This document shows positions 49,067 through 58,224 of a DNA stretch of 64,000 nt, piece after piece (position 1 is the first letter of the stretch; the number at the start of each line of letters is the position of its first letter). The position numbers and the translations under genes are program-made. The stretch covers positions 1 through 64,000 of the forward strand of contig NZ_JANUGY010000014.1 of the NCBI RefSeq assembly GCF_024756235.1, in the 5' to 3' direction. The stretch is from Massilia kyonggiensis (GTDB taxonomy: Bacteria > Pseudomonadota > Gammaproteobacteria > Burkholderiales > Burkholderiaceae_D). A model generated the notes under the pieces. That model was not told the origin of the DNA, ran no database searches, and saw only the letters and a list, made by a program, of their open reading frames with translations.

Positions 49067-51448
49067 TCATTTGATGCAGACGGCGCGCACCATCTTGATG
49101 TCGGTGACGCCGCCCAGGATCTTCTCGATGCCGTCCATTTTCAGGGTCAGCATCCCGTCCTCCAGCGCGGCCGCGAGCAGTTCGGCCACGCGCGCGTGCT
49201 CGGTCAGCAGGCGTTTGATACGCTCGCTGCCAAGCATCAGTTCATGCAGGCCGACGCGCCCGCGGTATCCCTTGTTGCACTCGGCGCAGCCCACGGCGCG
49301 GTACAGCGTGAAGCGTCCCGTGGTGTCGCCGTGGCGCTGGCGCCAGCCGGCCAGCACGGCCGCGCGCGCGGCCTGAGGGTCGGTCTTGTACGAGGCCTGG
49401 CCGCGCAGCTCTTCGCAGTATTCGTCCAGCAGCGCCTCCACCTCGGCGTCGTCCGGGCGATAGGGCTGGCGGCACGCGGTGCACAGGCGGCGCGCGAGGC
49501 GCTGCGCCAGGATGCCCAGCAGGGCGTCGGCAAAATTGAATGGGTCCATGCCCATGTCGAGCAGGCGCACGACGGATTCCGGCGCGCTGTTCGTGTGCAG
49601 GGTCGAGAACACGAGGTGGCCCGTCAGCGATGCCTCGATGCCCGTGCTGACGGTCTCGCGGTCGCGCATCTCGCCCACCATGATCACGTCCGGATCGGCG
49701 CGGAGAAACGCGCGCATGACGGTCGCGAAGTCGAGGCCCGTCTTGCGGTTGACCTGCACCTGGCGCAGGCCCTTCTGGGTGATCTCGACCGGGTCCTCGG
49801 CCGTCCAGATCTTCGTCTCCGGCGTGTTCAGGTGCGCGAGGATCGAGTGCAGCGTCGTCGTCTTGCCCGAGCCGGTCGGCCCGCACACGAAGAACAGCCC
49901 GTACGGCTTGGCGACGGCGGCCTTCAGGCGCGCCAGGTTGTGCGGCAGGATGCCCAGGCTGTCGAGCGGGATCGGCTCGCCGGCCTGCAGGATGCGCATC
50001 ACGATGTCTTCGACGCCGCCGCTCGACGGGATCGTCGCCACGCGCAGCTCGATGTCGAGCGGGCCGTACTTGCGGAAGCGGATCTTGCCGTCCTGCGGCT
50101 TGCGCCGCTCGGAGATGTCGAGGTCGCACATGATTTTCACGCGCGCGACGAGGGCGTTGCGGTAGCTGGCCGGGATCTCGATGTACGGCACGAGCACGCC
50201 GTCCTTGCGGAAGCGGATGCCCGTCTTGCCGCGGCCCGGCAGCGGTTCGATGTGGATGTCGGACGCGCCCTGGCGGTGCGCGTCGACGATGATCCGGTTC
50301 AGCAGCTTGACCAGCTCGTTCTCGACGGCGGCCGAGACCTCGGTGCTGCCGCCTTCCGCATCCTCGTCCAGGTCGCCGCTCTCGTCCAGCTGCGACAGCA
50401 GTTCGCCGACACTCCGGTCGTCGGCCACGGGCCCGCCGAAGAACTGGGCCACCGTCTGGTGCAGGTCGTGGCGGGTCGTCACGCGCCACGCGATGCGCGC
50501 GCGGCCGAACACCTGCGCGGCGATGTGGCTGGCGGCCACGCGTTCCGGGTCCAGCGCCATCAGCACGAGGCCGTCGGGACCGTCCTCCAGCGGCAGCCAG
50601 CCGTGTTCGAGCGCGTACTGCGGCTTCAGGTTGCGCAGCAGTTCGACGGGTTTCACGCGCTCGGCACGGAACGGTTCGTAGGGCAGGCCGCAGTACGCCG
50701 ACAACGCCTCGCCGATCTGGGCGGGCTTCAGGTGGAAGTCGGACAGCAGCACGTCCTCGATGTCGGCGTCGCGCTCGCGTGCGAGGCGCGTGGCGAGTTC
50801 CAGCTCCTGCACGGCGAGCACCGCGCGCGTGACGAGGGCATCGTAGCGGCCGCGCGGCAGCGGCGCGCGCAGGCGCTGGCTGAACGCGACAGCCAGCGTG
50901 TCGCACAACTGCTTGATGCCGTCGAGGCACAGCTGGGGGAACGGGCCGCCGCTGCGGTGGTTGATGAACTGGATCACGCCGAGCAGCGCGCCGCCCGCGT
51001 CGATCAGCGGCGCCACCAGCATCTCGCGCGTGCGGTAGCCCGTGCGCTGGTCGACGCCGCGCTGGAAGCGCAGCGTGGGCGCCAGGCGCCGCAGCTCGGC
51101 CTCGTCGTAGACGTCGGCGATGTTGACGGTCAGGCGCGCCAGCGCCACGAAGCCGGCGATGGAGCCGGGCCCGATCGGCAGTTGCAGGTGGCGGATTTCG
51201 GCCAGGCCGGTCTTGACCTTGGCGACGAGGGCGTCCTGCGCCGGCGTCACGGCGTACAGGGTAAAACGGTCGGCATCGAACAGGTCGCAGAACTCCTGGC
51301 CCAGGTCGAGCATGATCTGGTCCAGGTTGGCGGTGGCGTGGATCCTCGTGGTGATCGCCTGCAGGCGGCGCTGGAAGTCGAGCCGCCGCGCCGTATCGTC
51401 GGGCGCGCGCCGGTCTCCTTTGCGTTGATCCACGAAGTCGTCGCTCAT
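49067..51448 (-). CDS. GspE/PilB-type ATPase with N-terminal GAF and MshEN domains
   Basis: A 793-residue protein. A GAF domain (about 25-185: TANLDQIMLDLGQEFCDLFD to LLGVIQFINHR) comes before an MshEN domain (about 225-330: DFHLKPAQIGEALSAYCGLP), the type known to bind c-di-GMP. The secretion-type ATPase follows: Walker A GPTGSGKTTTLHSIL near residue 520, an Asp box DPDVIMVGEMRDRET, and a zinc clip CTACRQPY with CAECNKGYRGRVG. The added GAF sensor is not part of ordinary GspE or PilB. No other pilus or type II secretion genes are nearby. The ATG at 51448 overlaps the MBL gene stop (ATGA). Confidence 0.88.
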   Translation of the reverse strand: MSDDFVDQRKGDRRAPDDTARRLDFQRRLQAITTRIHATANLDQIMLDLGQEFCDLFDADRFTLYAVTPAQDALVAKVKTGLAEIRHLQLPIGPGSIAGFVALARLTVNIADVYDEAELRRLAPTLRFQRGVDQRTGYRTREMLVAPLIDAGGALLGVIQFINHRSGGPFPQLCLDGIKQLCDTLAVAFSQRLRAPLPRGRYDALVTRAVLAVQELELATRLARERDADIEDVLLSDFHLKPAQIGEALSAYCGLPYEPFRAERVKPVELLRNLKPQYALEHGWLPLEDGPDGLVLMALDPERVAASHIAAQVFGRARIAWRVTTRHDLHQTVAQFFGGPVADDRSVGELLSQLDESGDLDEDAEGGSTEVSAAVENELVKLLNRIIVDAHRQGASDIHIEPLPGRGKTGIRFRKDGVLVPYIEIPASYRNALVARVKIMCDLDISERRKPQDGKIRFRKYGPLDIELRVATIPSSGGVEDIVMRILQAGEPIPLDSLGILPHNLARLKAAVAKPYGLFFVCGPTGSGKTTTLHSILAHLNTPETKIWTAEDPVEITQKGLRQVQVNRKTGLDFATVMRAFLRADPDVIMVGEMRDRETVSTGIEASLTGHLVFSTLHTNSAPESVVRLLDMGMDPFNFADALLGILAQRLARRLCTACRQPYRPDDAEVEALLDEYCEELRGQASYKTDPQAARAAVLAGWRQRHGDTTGRFTLYRAVGCAECNKGYRGRVGLHELMLGSERIKRLLTEHARVAELLAAALEDGMLTLKMDGIEKILGGVTDIKMVRAVCIK

Positions 51449-52350
51449 CAGAGTTCCACTTCCAGGCCTTCGTACGCCAGCGTCACGGCGAGGCCGTTCA
51501 ACCGGTCCTGCCAGCGTGCGACGGCCTGCGCGAATACGGTTTCGAGCTCGTCGTCCGAGCGGGTCGGCTCGTGGTGAGTGCAATACAGGCTGCGCGCGCC
51601 GACCTTCAGCGCCAGCGCGATGGCGCCGTCGAACGTGCCGTGGCCCCAGCCCTGCTTGGCCGGATATTCGTCGAGCGTGTACGAGCAGTCGGCGACGAGC
51701 GCGTCGACGCCTTCCATGGTGCGCTCGATCTCGCGCTCGCGCCGTTCGATCTCGCGCTGCGCCGCGTCGTGGTCCGCGCTGCCGGGGGCGTGCGGATTGA
51801 AGAAGGGTTCGTGGTCGCCCGTGAAGAACATGGCGCGGCCGTTGCATTCGACGCGGTAGCCGAGGTTCGTCACGGGGTGGTTCATCACGACGTTGTGCAC
51901 GACCACGTCGCCCACCGTGTGCGGCGCGCCGATGTCCAGCGTCCGGTAGTCGATGGTGGCGTCCATCCGTTCCTCGCTGACGGGGAAGTAGCTGTTCTGC
52001 AGCTGCACGCCCATCACGTGCTCGATGCCCTGGCCCGTAACGGGATCGTGGGCGCCGTGCAGGCACACGCGCGTGCCTTTCACGAACAGCGGCGTGAAGA
52101 AGGGCAGGCCGTGGATGTGGTCCCAATGGCTGTGCGTGATGAAGATGTTGGCGCGCACGGGCGCGCCATCCTCCGCGCGCCGGCGCATCAGGTCCTGGGC
52201 GAGCGCATAGATCCCCGTGCCGGCGTCCAGCACCACGAGGGTGCCGTCGTCGCCGCGCACTTCGATGCACGTGGTGTTGCCGCCGTAGCGCACGGTACGC
52301 GGCCCGGGGGACGGGATCGAGCCGCGTACTCCCCAGAATCTGAATTTCAT
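51448..52350 (-). CDS. MBL-fold metallo-hydrolase
   Basis: A 300-residue metallo-beta-lactamase-fold enzyme. Metal motif FITHSHWDHIHG near residue 73, further ligands in MNHPV, TGDHEP and CTHHEP. The start MKFRFWGVRGSIPSPGPRTV with RYGGNTT is that of the PhnP/phosphodiesterase-like branch, for which cyclic-nucleotide or phosphodiester substrates are known in some members. The substrate here is not evident. It is coupled to the GAF-MshEN ATPase by a 4-bp overlap. Confidence 0.85.
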   Translation of the reverse strand: MKFRFWGVRGSIPSPGPRTVRYGGNTTCIEVRGDDGTLVVLDAGTGIYALAQDLMRRRAEDGAPVRANIFITHSHWDHIHGLPFFTPLFVKGTRVCLHGAHDPVTGQGIEHVMGVQLQNSYFPVSEERMDATIDYRTLDIGAPHTVGDVVVHNVVMNHPVTNLGYRVECNGRAMFFTGDHEPFFNPHAPGSADHDAAQREIERREREIERTMEGVDALVADCSYTLDEYPAKQGWGHGTFDGAIALALKVGARSLYCTHHEPTRSDDELETVFAQAVARWQDRLNGLAVTLAYEGLEVEL

Positions 52351-52558
52351 TGGGACTCCCTTGCTGTGCAGCCTCGTCGTCTGCTCTGTTTTCGTCGCGG
52401 CCAGGCCTGCACCGTTGCAAATATATGTCAGATCATAACGTTTATTTGTAACCGATTATCTGAAATTTGCAATTATGCATCGGTTGGTGTACAGGCCGGC
52501 GTAACGACGCTACACTGTCAAAACATTTCGATCCGGCAATTAATGTGGCGACCATTAC

Positions 52559-54208
52559 ATGCGGGATTTCTGCGAGACACACATGATCATGCAAGAACTC
52601 ACCCCGGCCAATATCGTGGAGCGGCTCGACCTGCTCACGGAGGTCAGCGTCGCCCTCGGCGATGGCCACGACATCGGTTCCTTCCTCGACCGCATCCTGA
52701 AGGTCGCCAAGAGCATGACGCATGCGGACGGCGGCACGCTGTACCGCCCGAGCAGCGACGAGCGCAGCCTGTGCTTCCACATTTCGCTGAACGACACGCT
52801 GGAAATCTACCAGGGCGGCGCCAGCGGCAACTCGATCGACCTCCCGCCGATCCCGCTGTACGACCAGTACGGCAACAAGAACCTGGCCTCGGTGGCGGCC
52901 TATGCGGCCAACTTCCACCAGTCCGTGAACATCGCCGACGTGTACCAGGCCGACGTCTTCAACTTCTCGGGCATGCGTTCGTTCGACCAGACGTTCGGCT
53001 ACCGGTCCAAGTCGATCCTGACGGTGCCGATGACGAACCACGAGGGTGAACTGATCGGCGTGCTCCAGCTCATCAACGCGAAGGACCGGGACACGGGCGA
53101 GATCTGCGCGTTTTCCGACACCGATCAGCGCTTCATCGAGGCGCTGGCGGCGCAGGCGGCCGTCGCGCTCACGAACCAGCAGCTCGTCGTGCAGATGGAA
53201 CAGCTGCTGGAAGCCCTCGTCAACCTGATCAACATCGGCATCGACGAAAAATCGCCGTACACGGGCCGCCACTGCCAGTTCGTGCCGGAGCTGACGATGA
53301 TGCTGGCCGAGGCCGTGCACGAGACGCACATCGGGCCGATGGCGTCGTTCCGCATGAGCGACCGCGACCGCCGCGAACTGTGGCTGGCCGGCCTGCTGCA
53401 CGACTGCGGCAAGATCACGACGCCGGTCCACGTCGTCGACAAGGCGACGAAGCTCGAGACGATCTTCGACCGCATCCACATGATCGACACGCGCTTCGAG
53501 GTGCTGTTGCGCGACGCCGAGATCCGCGCGCTGAAGGAGCAGTGCCAGCCCGAGGCGAACCGCGCGGCGATCGCCGATCGCCTCGCGTCCGAGCAGGCGC
53601 GCCTGCGTTCGGACCGCGACTTCCTGCGCCACGCGAACATCGGCGGCGAAGGCATGTCGCCCGACGACCAGGAGCGCGTGCGCCGCATCGCGACGTACCG
53701 CTGGACGGGGCCGGACGGCGTCGAACGCGACTTCCTCGACGACGACGAGGTGCGCAACCTGACCGTGCGCTTTGGTACACTCAACGACGAAGAACGCAAG
53801 ATCATCAACAACCACATCGTCGTGACGATCCGCATGCTCGAATCCCTGCCCTGGCCGAAGCACCTCAAAAACGTCCCGGAATACGCGGGCGGCCACCACG
53901 AGCGCATGGACGGCAAGGGTTACCCGCGCGGCCTCACGCGCGAGCAGATGTCCGTGCAGGCGCGCGTGATGGCCATCGCCGACATCTTCGAGGCCCTCAC
54001 GGCGCGCGACCGCCCGTACAAGAAGGGCAAGACGCTGTCGGAATCGCTGCACATCCTCGGCAAGTTCGCCCTCAACGGCCACATCGACCCGGACCTGTTC
54101 GACATCTTCGTGCGCCAGAAGGTGTACATGAAATTCGCCCGCAAGAACCTGGACGCGTCGCAGATCGACCACGTCGACGAGGCGGCGATCCCGGGCTATA
54201 CGCCGTGA
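52559..54208 (+). CDS. GAF-HD-GYP cyclic-di-GMP phosphodiesterase
   Basis: A 549-residue signalling enzyme. A GAF domain (about 20-190, ending LIGVLQLINAKDRDTGE) precedes an HD-GYP domain with HDCGK (near 280) and GHHERMDGKGYPRG (near 447), the residues that bind metals and c-di-GMP. About 110 residues of charged insertion separate the HD and GYP halves. Its GAF shares NIADVY and GV-Q-IN segments with the GAF of the divergent ATPase. The start is uncertain: ATGs at 52559, 52583 and 52589, none with a good ribosome site. Its stop overlaps the cyclase GTG by 4 bp. Confidence 0.9.
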   Translation: MRDFCETHMIMQELTPANIVERLDLLTEVSVALGDGHDIGSFLDRILKVAKSMTHADGGTLYRPSSDERSLCFHISLNDTLEIYQGGASGNSIDLPPIPLYDQYGNKNLASVAAYAANFHQSVNIADVYQADVFNFSGMRSFDQTFGYRSKSILTVPMTNHEGELIGVLQLINAKDRDTGEICAFSDTDQRFIEALAAQAAVALTNQQLVVQMEQLLEALVNLINIGIDEKSPYTGRHCQFVPELTMMLAEAVHETHIGPMASFRMSDRDRRELWLAGLLHDCGKITTPVHVVDKATKLETIFDRIHMIDTRFEVLLRDAEIRALKEQCQPEANRAAIADRLASEQARLRSDRDFLRHANIGGEGMSPDDQERVRRIATYRWTGPDGVERDFLDDDEVRNLTVRFGTLNDEERKIINNHIVVTIRMLESLPWPKHLKNVPEYAGGHHERMDGKGYPRGLTREQMSVQARVMAIADIFEALTARDRPYKKGKTLSESLHILGKFALNGHIDPDLFDIFVRQKVYMKFARKNLDASQIDHVDEAAIPGYTP

Positions 54209-56451
54209 AGCTGCTGCGGCGCTACGGCGCGCGCTGGGCGCTCGGCATCCTCCTGACGCTGGCGGCCGTGCTGTACACGAACGGCACCTGGCACAGCGAC
54301 GCCATCGAGCGCCAGGACACCATCCTCGCCGACCTGCGCATGCGCCTGGAGGGGCCGGCGCCCGATCCCCGCATCGTCATCGTCGACATCGATCCCAAGA
54401 GCCTCGCCGCCGTCGGGCGGTTCCCGTGGAGCCGCGACGTGATGGCGAAGCTGGTCGACCAGCTGGCCGGCCATTACCATGCGCGCACCATCGCGTTCGA
54501 CGTGTCGTTTCCCGAGCCGGATACGAGTTCCGGCTACGCGGTGCTGGAGCGTCTCGCGCAGCGCGAGCTGAAGGACGTGCCGGGCGTGGCGACGAAGCTG
54601 GCTGCGCTCGAGCCGGCGCTCGATTACGACGGCCGCTTTGCCAGGGCACTGGCCGGGCGCCCCGTGCTGCTGGGCTACAGCGTGTCGGCGGAGCTGGCCA
54701 AGGGCGTGCTGCCGAAGCCCGCGTTCACCGTCGCGGACCTGGGCGGGCGCTCGCTCGACGCCTACCGGAGCGCCGGCTACGAGGCGAACATCGCGCGCCT
54801 GCAGGAGGCGGCGCGGGGCGCCGGCATCTTCTCGGTCGACCCGGACGTGGACGGCGTCGTGCGCACGGTCCCCCTGCTGCAGCGCATCGGCGACGGCTAC
54901 TATCCCACGCTCGGCCTGGCCACGGCGGCCGCCTACCTGGGCGCGACGGCGATCCATCCCGACTTCGGCACGGCGCAAGTCGTCGCCCAGGACGAGGTGG
55001 CCGGCGCCGACCGCATCGTCCTCGTGCGGCCGCAGCGACGGAAGGTCGCCATCCCGGTGGGCGACGGCCTGACGACGGTCGTGCAGTTCCGCGGCCCGGG
55101 CGGCCCGCAGGGCGGGACGTTCCGCTACGTGTCCGCCGTCGACGTGCTGCAGGGCAGGGTGCCCCCGGCCTTGCTGGAGGATGTCGTCGCCCTCGTCGGC
55201 ACGACGGCACCGGGCCTGCAGGACCTGCGCTCGACACCCGTGAGCAGCGTCTATCCGGGCGTGGAAGTGCACGCCAACGTGATCAAGTCGATCCTCGACG
55301 GCCGCTTCAAGTCGCATCCCGACTACGCGACGGCCGTCGAATTCTTCCAGATCCTCGTGGCGGGAACCCTGCTCGCGCTGCTGCTGCCGGCGCTGTCGCC
55401 GCTGCCGGCCGTGCTGGTGTCCGCCGCTGTCTTCGCCGGCGTCGTCGGCGCCAACTGGGCCCTGTACCGCCAGTTGGACTGGACGGTCGACATGTTCGTC
55501 TGCCTGCTGCTCGTCGCGCTGCTGTTCGTGACGAACCTGGCGTGGGGCTATCTGTTCGAGTTCCGCAAGGGCCGCGCGCTCGTCTCGCGCTTCGGCGAAT
55601 ACGTGGCGCCGGAACTGGTCGCGCAGATGGCCGAGAATCCCGAAGCCTATACGATGGAAGGCGAGAGCCGCGAGCTGTCCGTGATGTTCGTCGACGTGCG
55701 CGGCTTCACGACGATCTCGGAGGGCCTGTCGCCGAAGGCGCTGCGCGAGTACATCAACATTTATCTCACCGCGATGTCCGAGGACATCCGCGGCAGCCAC
55801 CAGGGCACGCTCGACAAATACATCGGCGACGCCGTGATGGCCTTCTGGGGCGCGCCCGTCGCCTTTGCCGACCACGCGAGCCGCGCGGTGGCCACGTCGC
55901 TGCTGATGCAGGCCAGCGCGGCGCGCCTCAACGAGGATTTCAAACGGCGCGGCTGGCCGCCGCTGGCGATCGGCATCGGCATCAATTCCGGCCTGATGCA
56001 CGTGGGCGACATGGGCTCCGCGATCCGCCGCGCCTACACGGTGATGGGCGACGCGGTGAACCTCGGCTCGCGGCTGGAGGGCATCACGAAGGTGTACGGC
56101 GTCGGCATCGCGGTGGGCGAGGCCACGCGCCTGGCCGCGCCCGAATTCGTCTACCGCGAACTGGATCTCGTGCGTGTAAAAGGCAAGAACGAGCCGGTGG
56201 CGATCTTCGAGCCGCTCGGCAAACCGGCCGACCTTGCGCCTGCCGTGCTGGACGAACTGGCCGCGTGGGATGCGGCGCTGGCCAGGGTGCGCGCGCAGGA
56301 CTGGGATGGCGCGCAAGGCGCGATCGCGGCGCTGCACGCGGCGCATCCGCAGCGCGCGCTCTACGCCCTGTACCTGGAACGGATCGCGCACTGGCGTGCG
56401 AATCCGCCCGGCGCAGGGTGGGATGGCGTGACCACGTTCGAGACGAAGTAG
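54205..56451 (+). CDS. CHASE2-domain class III adenylate cyclase
   Basis: A 748-residue membrane cyclase. One N-terminal span (RWALGILLTLAAVLYTNG), an extracytoplasmic CHASE2 sensor (about 35-375: RIVIVDIDPKSLAAVGRFPW), three spans (about 381-450), then the cyclase domain. Metal-binding Asp residues are in VMFVDVRGFTTIS and KYIGDAVMAFWGAP; the Lys of DKYIGD and the Thr of AYTVMGDAVN point to ATP as substrate (class IIIb pattern). GTG start overlapping the HD-GYP stop. It lies 188 bp upstream of tpsB on the same strand. Confidence 0.92.
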   Translation: MKLLRRYGARWALGILLTLAAVLYTNGTWHSDAIERQDTILADLRMRLEGPAPDPRIVIVDIDPKSLAAVGRFPWSRDVMAKLVDQLAGHYHARTIAFDVSFPEPDTSSGYAVLERLAQRELKDVPGVATKLAALEPALDYDGRFARALAGRPVLLGYSVSAELAKGVLPKPAFTVADLGGRSLDAYRSAGYEANIARLQEAARGAGIFSVDPDVDGVVRTVPLLQRIGDGYYPTLGLATAAAYLGATAIHPDFGTAQVVAQDEVAGADRIVLVRPQRRKVAIPVGDGLTTVVQFRGPGGPQGGTFRYVSAVDVLQGRVPPALLEDVVALVGTTAPGLQDLRSTPVSSVYPGVEVHANVIKSILDGRFKSHPDYATAVEFFQILVAGTLLALLLPALSPLPAVLVSAAVFAGVVGANWALYRQLDWTVDMFVCLLLVALLFVTNLAWGYLFEFRKGRALVSRFGEYVAPELVAQMAENPEAYTMEGESRELSVMFVDVRGFTTISEGLSPKALREYINIYLTAMSEDIRGSHQGTLDKYIGDAVMAFWGAPVAFADHASRAVATSLLMQASAARLNEDFKRRGWPPLAIGIGINSGLMHVGDMGSAIRRAYTVMGDAVNLGSRLEGITKVYGVGIAVGEATRLAAPEFVYRELDLVRVKGKNEPVAIFEPLGKPADLAPAVLDELAAWDAALARVRAQDWDGAQGAIAALHAAHPQRALYALYLERIAHWRANPPGAGWDGVTTFETK

Positions 56452-56531
56452 CGCCGGCGCAACGCCGGTGTCCGGTATTCCCCCCATCCCGAGGGGAAGA
56501 TTTCTGATTTTCAATAATTTTTCTCTCAGGC

Positions 56532-56574
56532 AAGGAAAACCTCTTTACACTCGTAACAAACCGAAGTTTTCCTT
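56532..56574. promoter_or_regulatory. 9-bp inverted repeat upstream of tpsB, candidate operator
   Basis: AAGGAAAAC (56532-56540) and GTTTTCCTT (56566-56574) are exact inverted repeats with a 25-bp spacer, in the AT-rich stretch between the cyclase and tpsB. The spacer contains CTTTACACTCGTAACAA, a possible promoter element. Confidence 0.4.
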
Positions 56575-56639
56575 TCGCGGCATTGCCGCAGGCCCGGGGA
56601 TGCATGGGCCAGAACAATAACGATATGGTCATCCACAAC

Positions 56640-58214
56640 ATGAAACTACGCTTGGCACGCCTGGTCGCGGGCTCGGTGCTGGCCGCCGCCGTCGGCGCCG
56701 CCTGGGCCGACGATGCGATCCGGTTCGAGATCAGCCGCTTCGATGTGAGCGGCAACACGCTGCTGCCCGCTGCCGACGTGCAGGCCGCCGTCGCCCCATA
56801 CACGGGCGCGGGCCGCGATTTCGGCGACGTCCAGCGCGCGCTGGAAGCGCTCGAGGCGCTGTACCACGCGCGCGGCTGGAACGTCGTCACCGTCCAGCTG
56901 CCCGAACAGGAACTCAATGGCGGCGTCGTGCGCCTGCACGTCGTCCAGACCAAAGTCCGCCAGGTCGAGGTGACGGGCAACCGCTGGTTTTCCGAGGCCA
57001 ATGTGCGCGCCAGCCTGCCCACGCTCGTCCCGGGCGCGACACCCAACCTGGCGGACGTGTCGCGCAACCTCCGGCTCGTCAACGAGAACCCGGCGAAGAA
57101 GGTCAAGCTGAGCCTCGCCGGTGCCGATGCGAATGGCGAGGACGCAGTCGACGCCAAGGTGGAAGTCGCGGACGAGCGCCCGTGGAAGGTGATGTTCAAC
57201 GCCGACAACACCGGCACCGAGTCCACCGGCAAGACCCACGCGGGCGTGCTGCTGCAGCATGCGAACCTGTGGGGCCGCGACCACGTGGGCACCCTGCAGT
57301 ACACGACGACGGCCGAACGCCCGGACCGCGTGGCCGTGTGGGCCGCCGGCTACCACGTGCCGCTGTACGCGCTGGGCGATTCCATCGACCTGTTCGCGAG
57401 CTATTCGGACGTGGATTCGGGCGCAGTCAACGCCGGCCTGTTCGACCTCGCCGTGAGCGGCAAGGGCACGGTCTACGGCGGCCGCTACAACCATGTGCTG
57501 GCCAAACGCGGCAACCTGGAGAGCCGCATCGTCTATGGCTTCGACGTCAAGGCCTACCGCAACAACGTCGTCTTCGGCACGCAGAACTTCGGCAACGACG
57601 TCACCGTGCGCCCGCTGAGCGTCGCGTGGGCCGGCAGCCATGCGGCACCCGACGGCCAGGCCGACTTCTCGATCGCCCTGCTGCAGAACGTGCCGGGCGG
57701 CTCGCGCGGCGGCGCGGACGATTTCGCGGCCGTGCGCAGCGGCGCCAAGGCCGGCTACCGCATGGTGCGCTTCGCGGCCGCGTTCACCAACATCGTGGCA
57801 GGCGACTGGCAGACGCGCGTGCTGCTGAACGGCCAGTGGACGCACGACGCGCTGGTGCCGGGCGAGCAGTTCGGCGCCGGCGGCGCGACGACCGTGCGCG
57901 GCTTCGGCGAACGCGATCTCGCGACGGACACGGGCATCGTCTCCAACATCGAACTGTACACGCCGGACCTGTGCGGCCACGCGGGCTGGCAATGCCGCCT
58001 GCTCGGCTTCTACGACACGGCCTGGGGCGAGCGCAATCGTGCGCTGCCGGCCGAACTGCATCGCACCGCGATCTCCAGCACGGGCCTCGGCCTGCGCGTC
58101 TCGGCGGGCGGCGCGGCGAGCGTGCAGCTCGACTACGGCCACGGCGTCCACGTCGGCCAGGTGGCGGCCACCAGCAGGAACAAGCTCCACGTGCGCGTGG
58201 CGCTGGCGTATTGA
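56640..58214 (+). CDS. Two-partner secretion outer-membrane transporter (TpsB, FhaC/ShlB type)
   Basis: About 524 residues. Signal peptide LARLVAGSVLAAAVGAAWA, two POTRA domains (ISRFDVSGNTLLPAADVQAA and VRQVEVTGNRWFSEANVRAS), then a 16-strand barrel. The conserved TVRGFGERD loop motif (near 418) is the VRGF tip that drives substrate export. Alternative in-frame ATGs at 56604 and 56625 would lengthen the signal region; none has a strong ribosome site. Its substrate is the TpsA gene 10 bp downstream. Confidence 0.92.
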   Translation: MKLRLARLVAGSVLAAAVGAAWADDAIRFEISRFDVSGNTLLPAADVQAAVAPYTGAGRDFGDVQRALEALEALYHARGWNVVTVQLPEQELNGGVVRLHVVQTKVRQVEVTGNRWFSEANVRASLPTLVPGATPNLADVSRNLRLVNENPAKKVKLSLAGADANGEDAVDAKVEVADERPWKVMFNADNTGTESTGKTHAGVLLQHANLWGRDHVGTLQYTTTAERPDRVAVWAAGYHVPLYALGDSIDLFASYSDVDSGAVNAGLFDLAVSGKGTVYGGRYNHVLAKRGNLESRIVYGFDVKAYRNNVVFGTQNFGNDVTVRPLSVAWAGSHAAPDGQADFSIALLQNVPGGSRGGADDFAAVRSGAKAGYRMVRFAAAFTNIVAGDWQTRVLLNGQWTHDALVPGEQFGAGGATTVRGFGERDLATDTGIVSNIELYTPDLCGHAGWQCRLLGFYDTAWGERNRALPAELHRTAISSTGLGLRVSAGGAASVQLDYGHGVHVGQVAATSRNKLHVRVALAY

Positions 58215-58224
58215 GGATCCATCC

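Noticed and set aside
54205..56451. Guanylate rather than adenylate cyclase
   Set aside because: The substrate-defining positions (Lys in DKYIGD, Thr before VMGDAVN) fit ATP; guanylate cyclases usually have Glu and Cys-type residues there.
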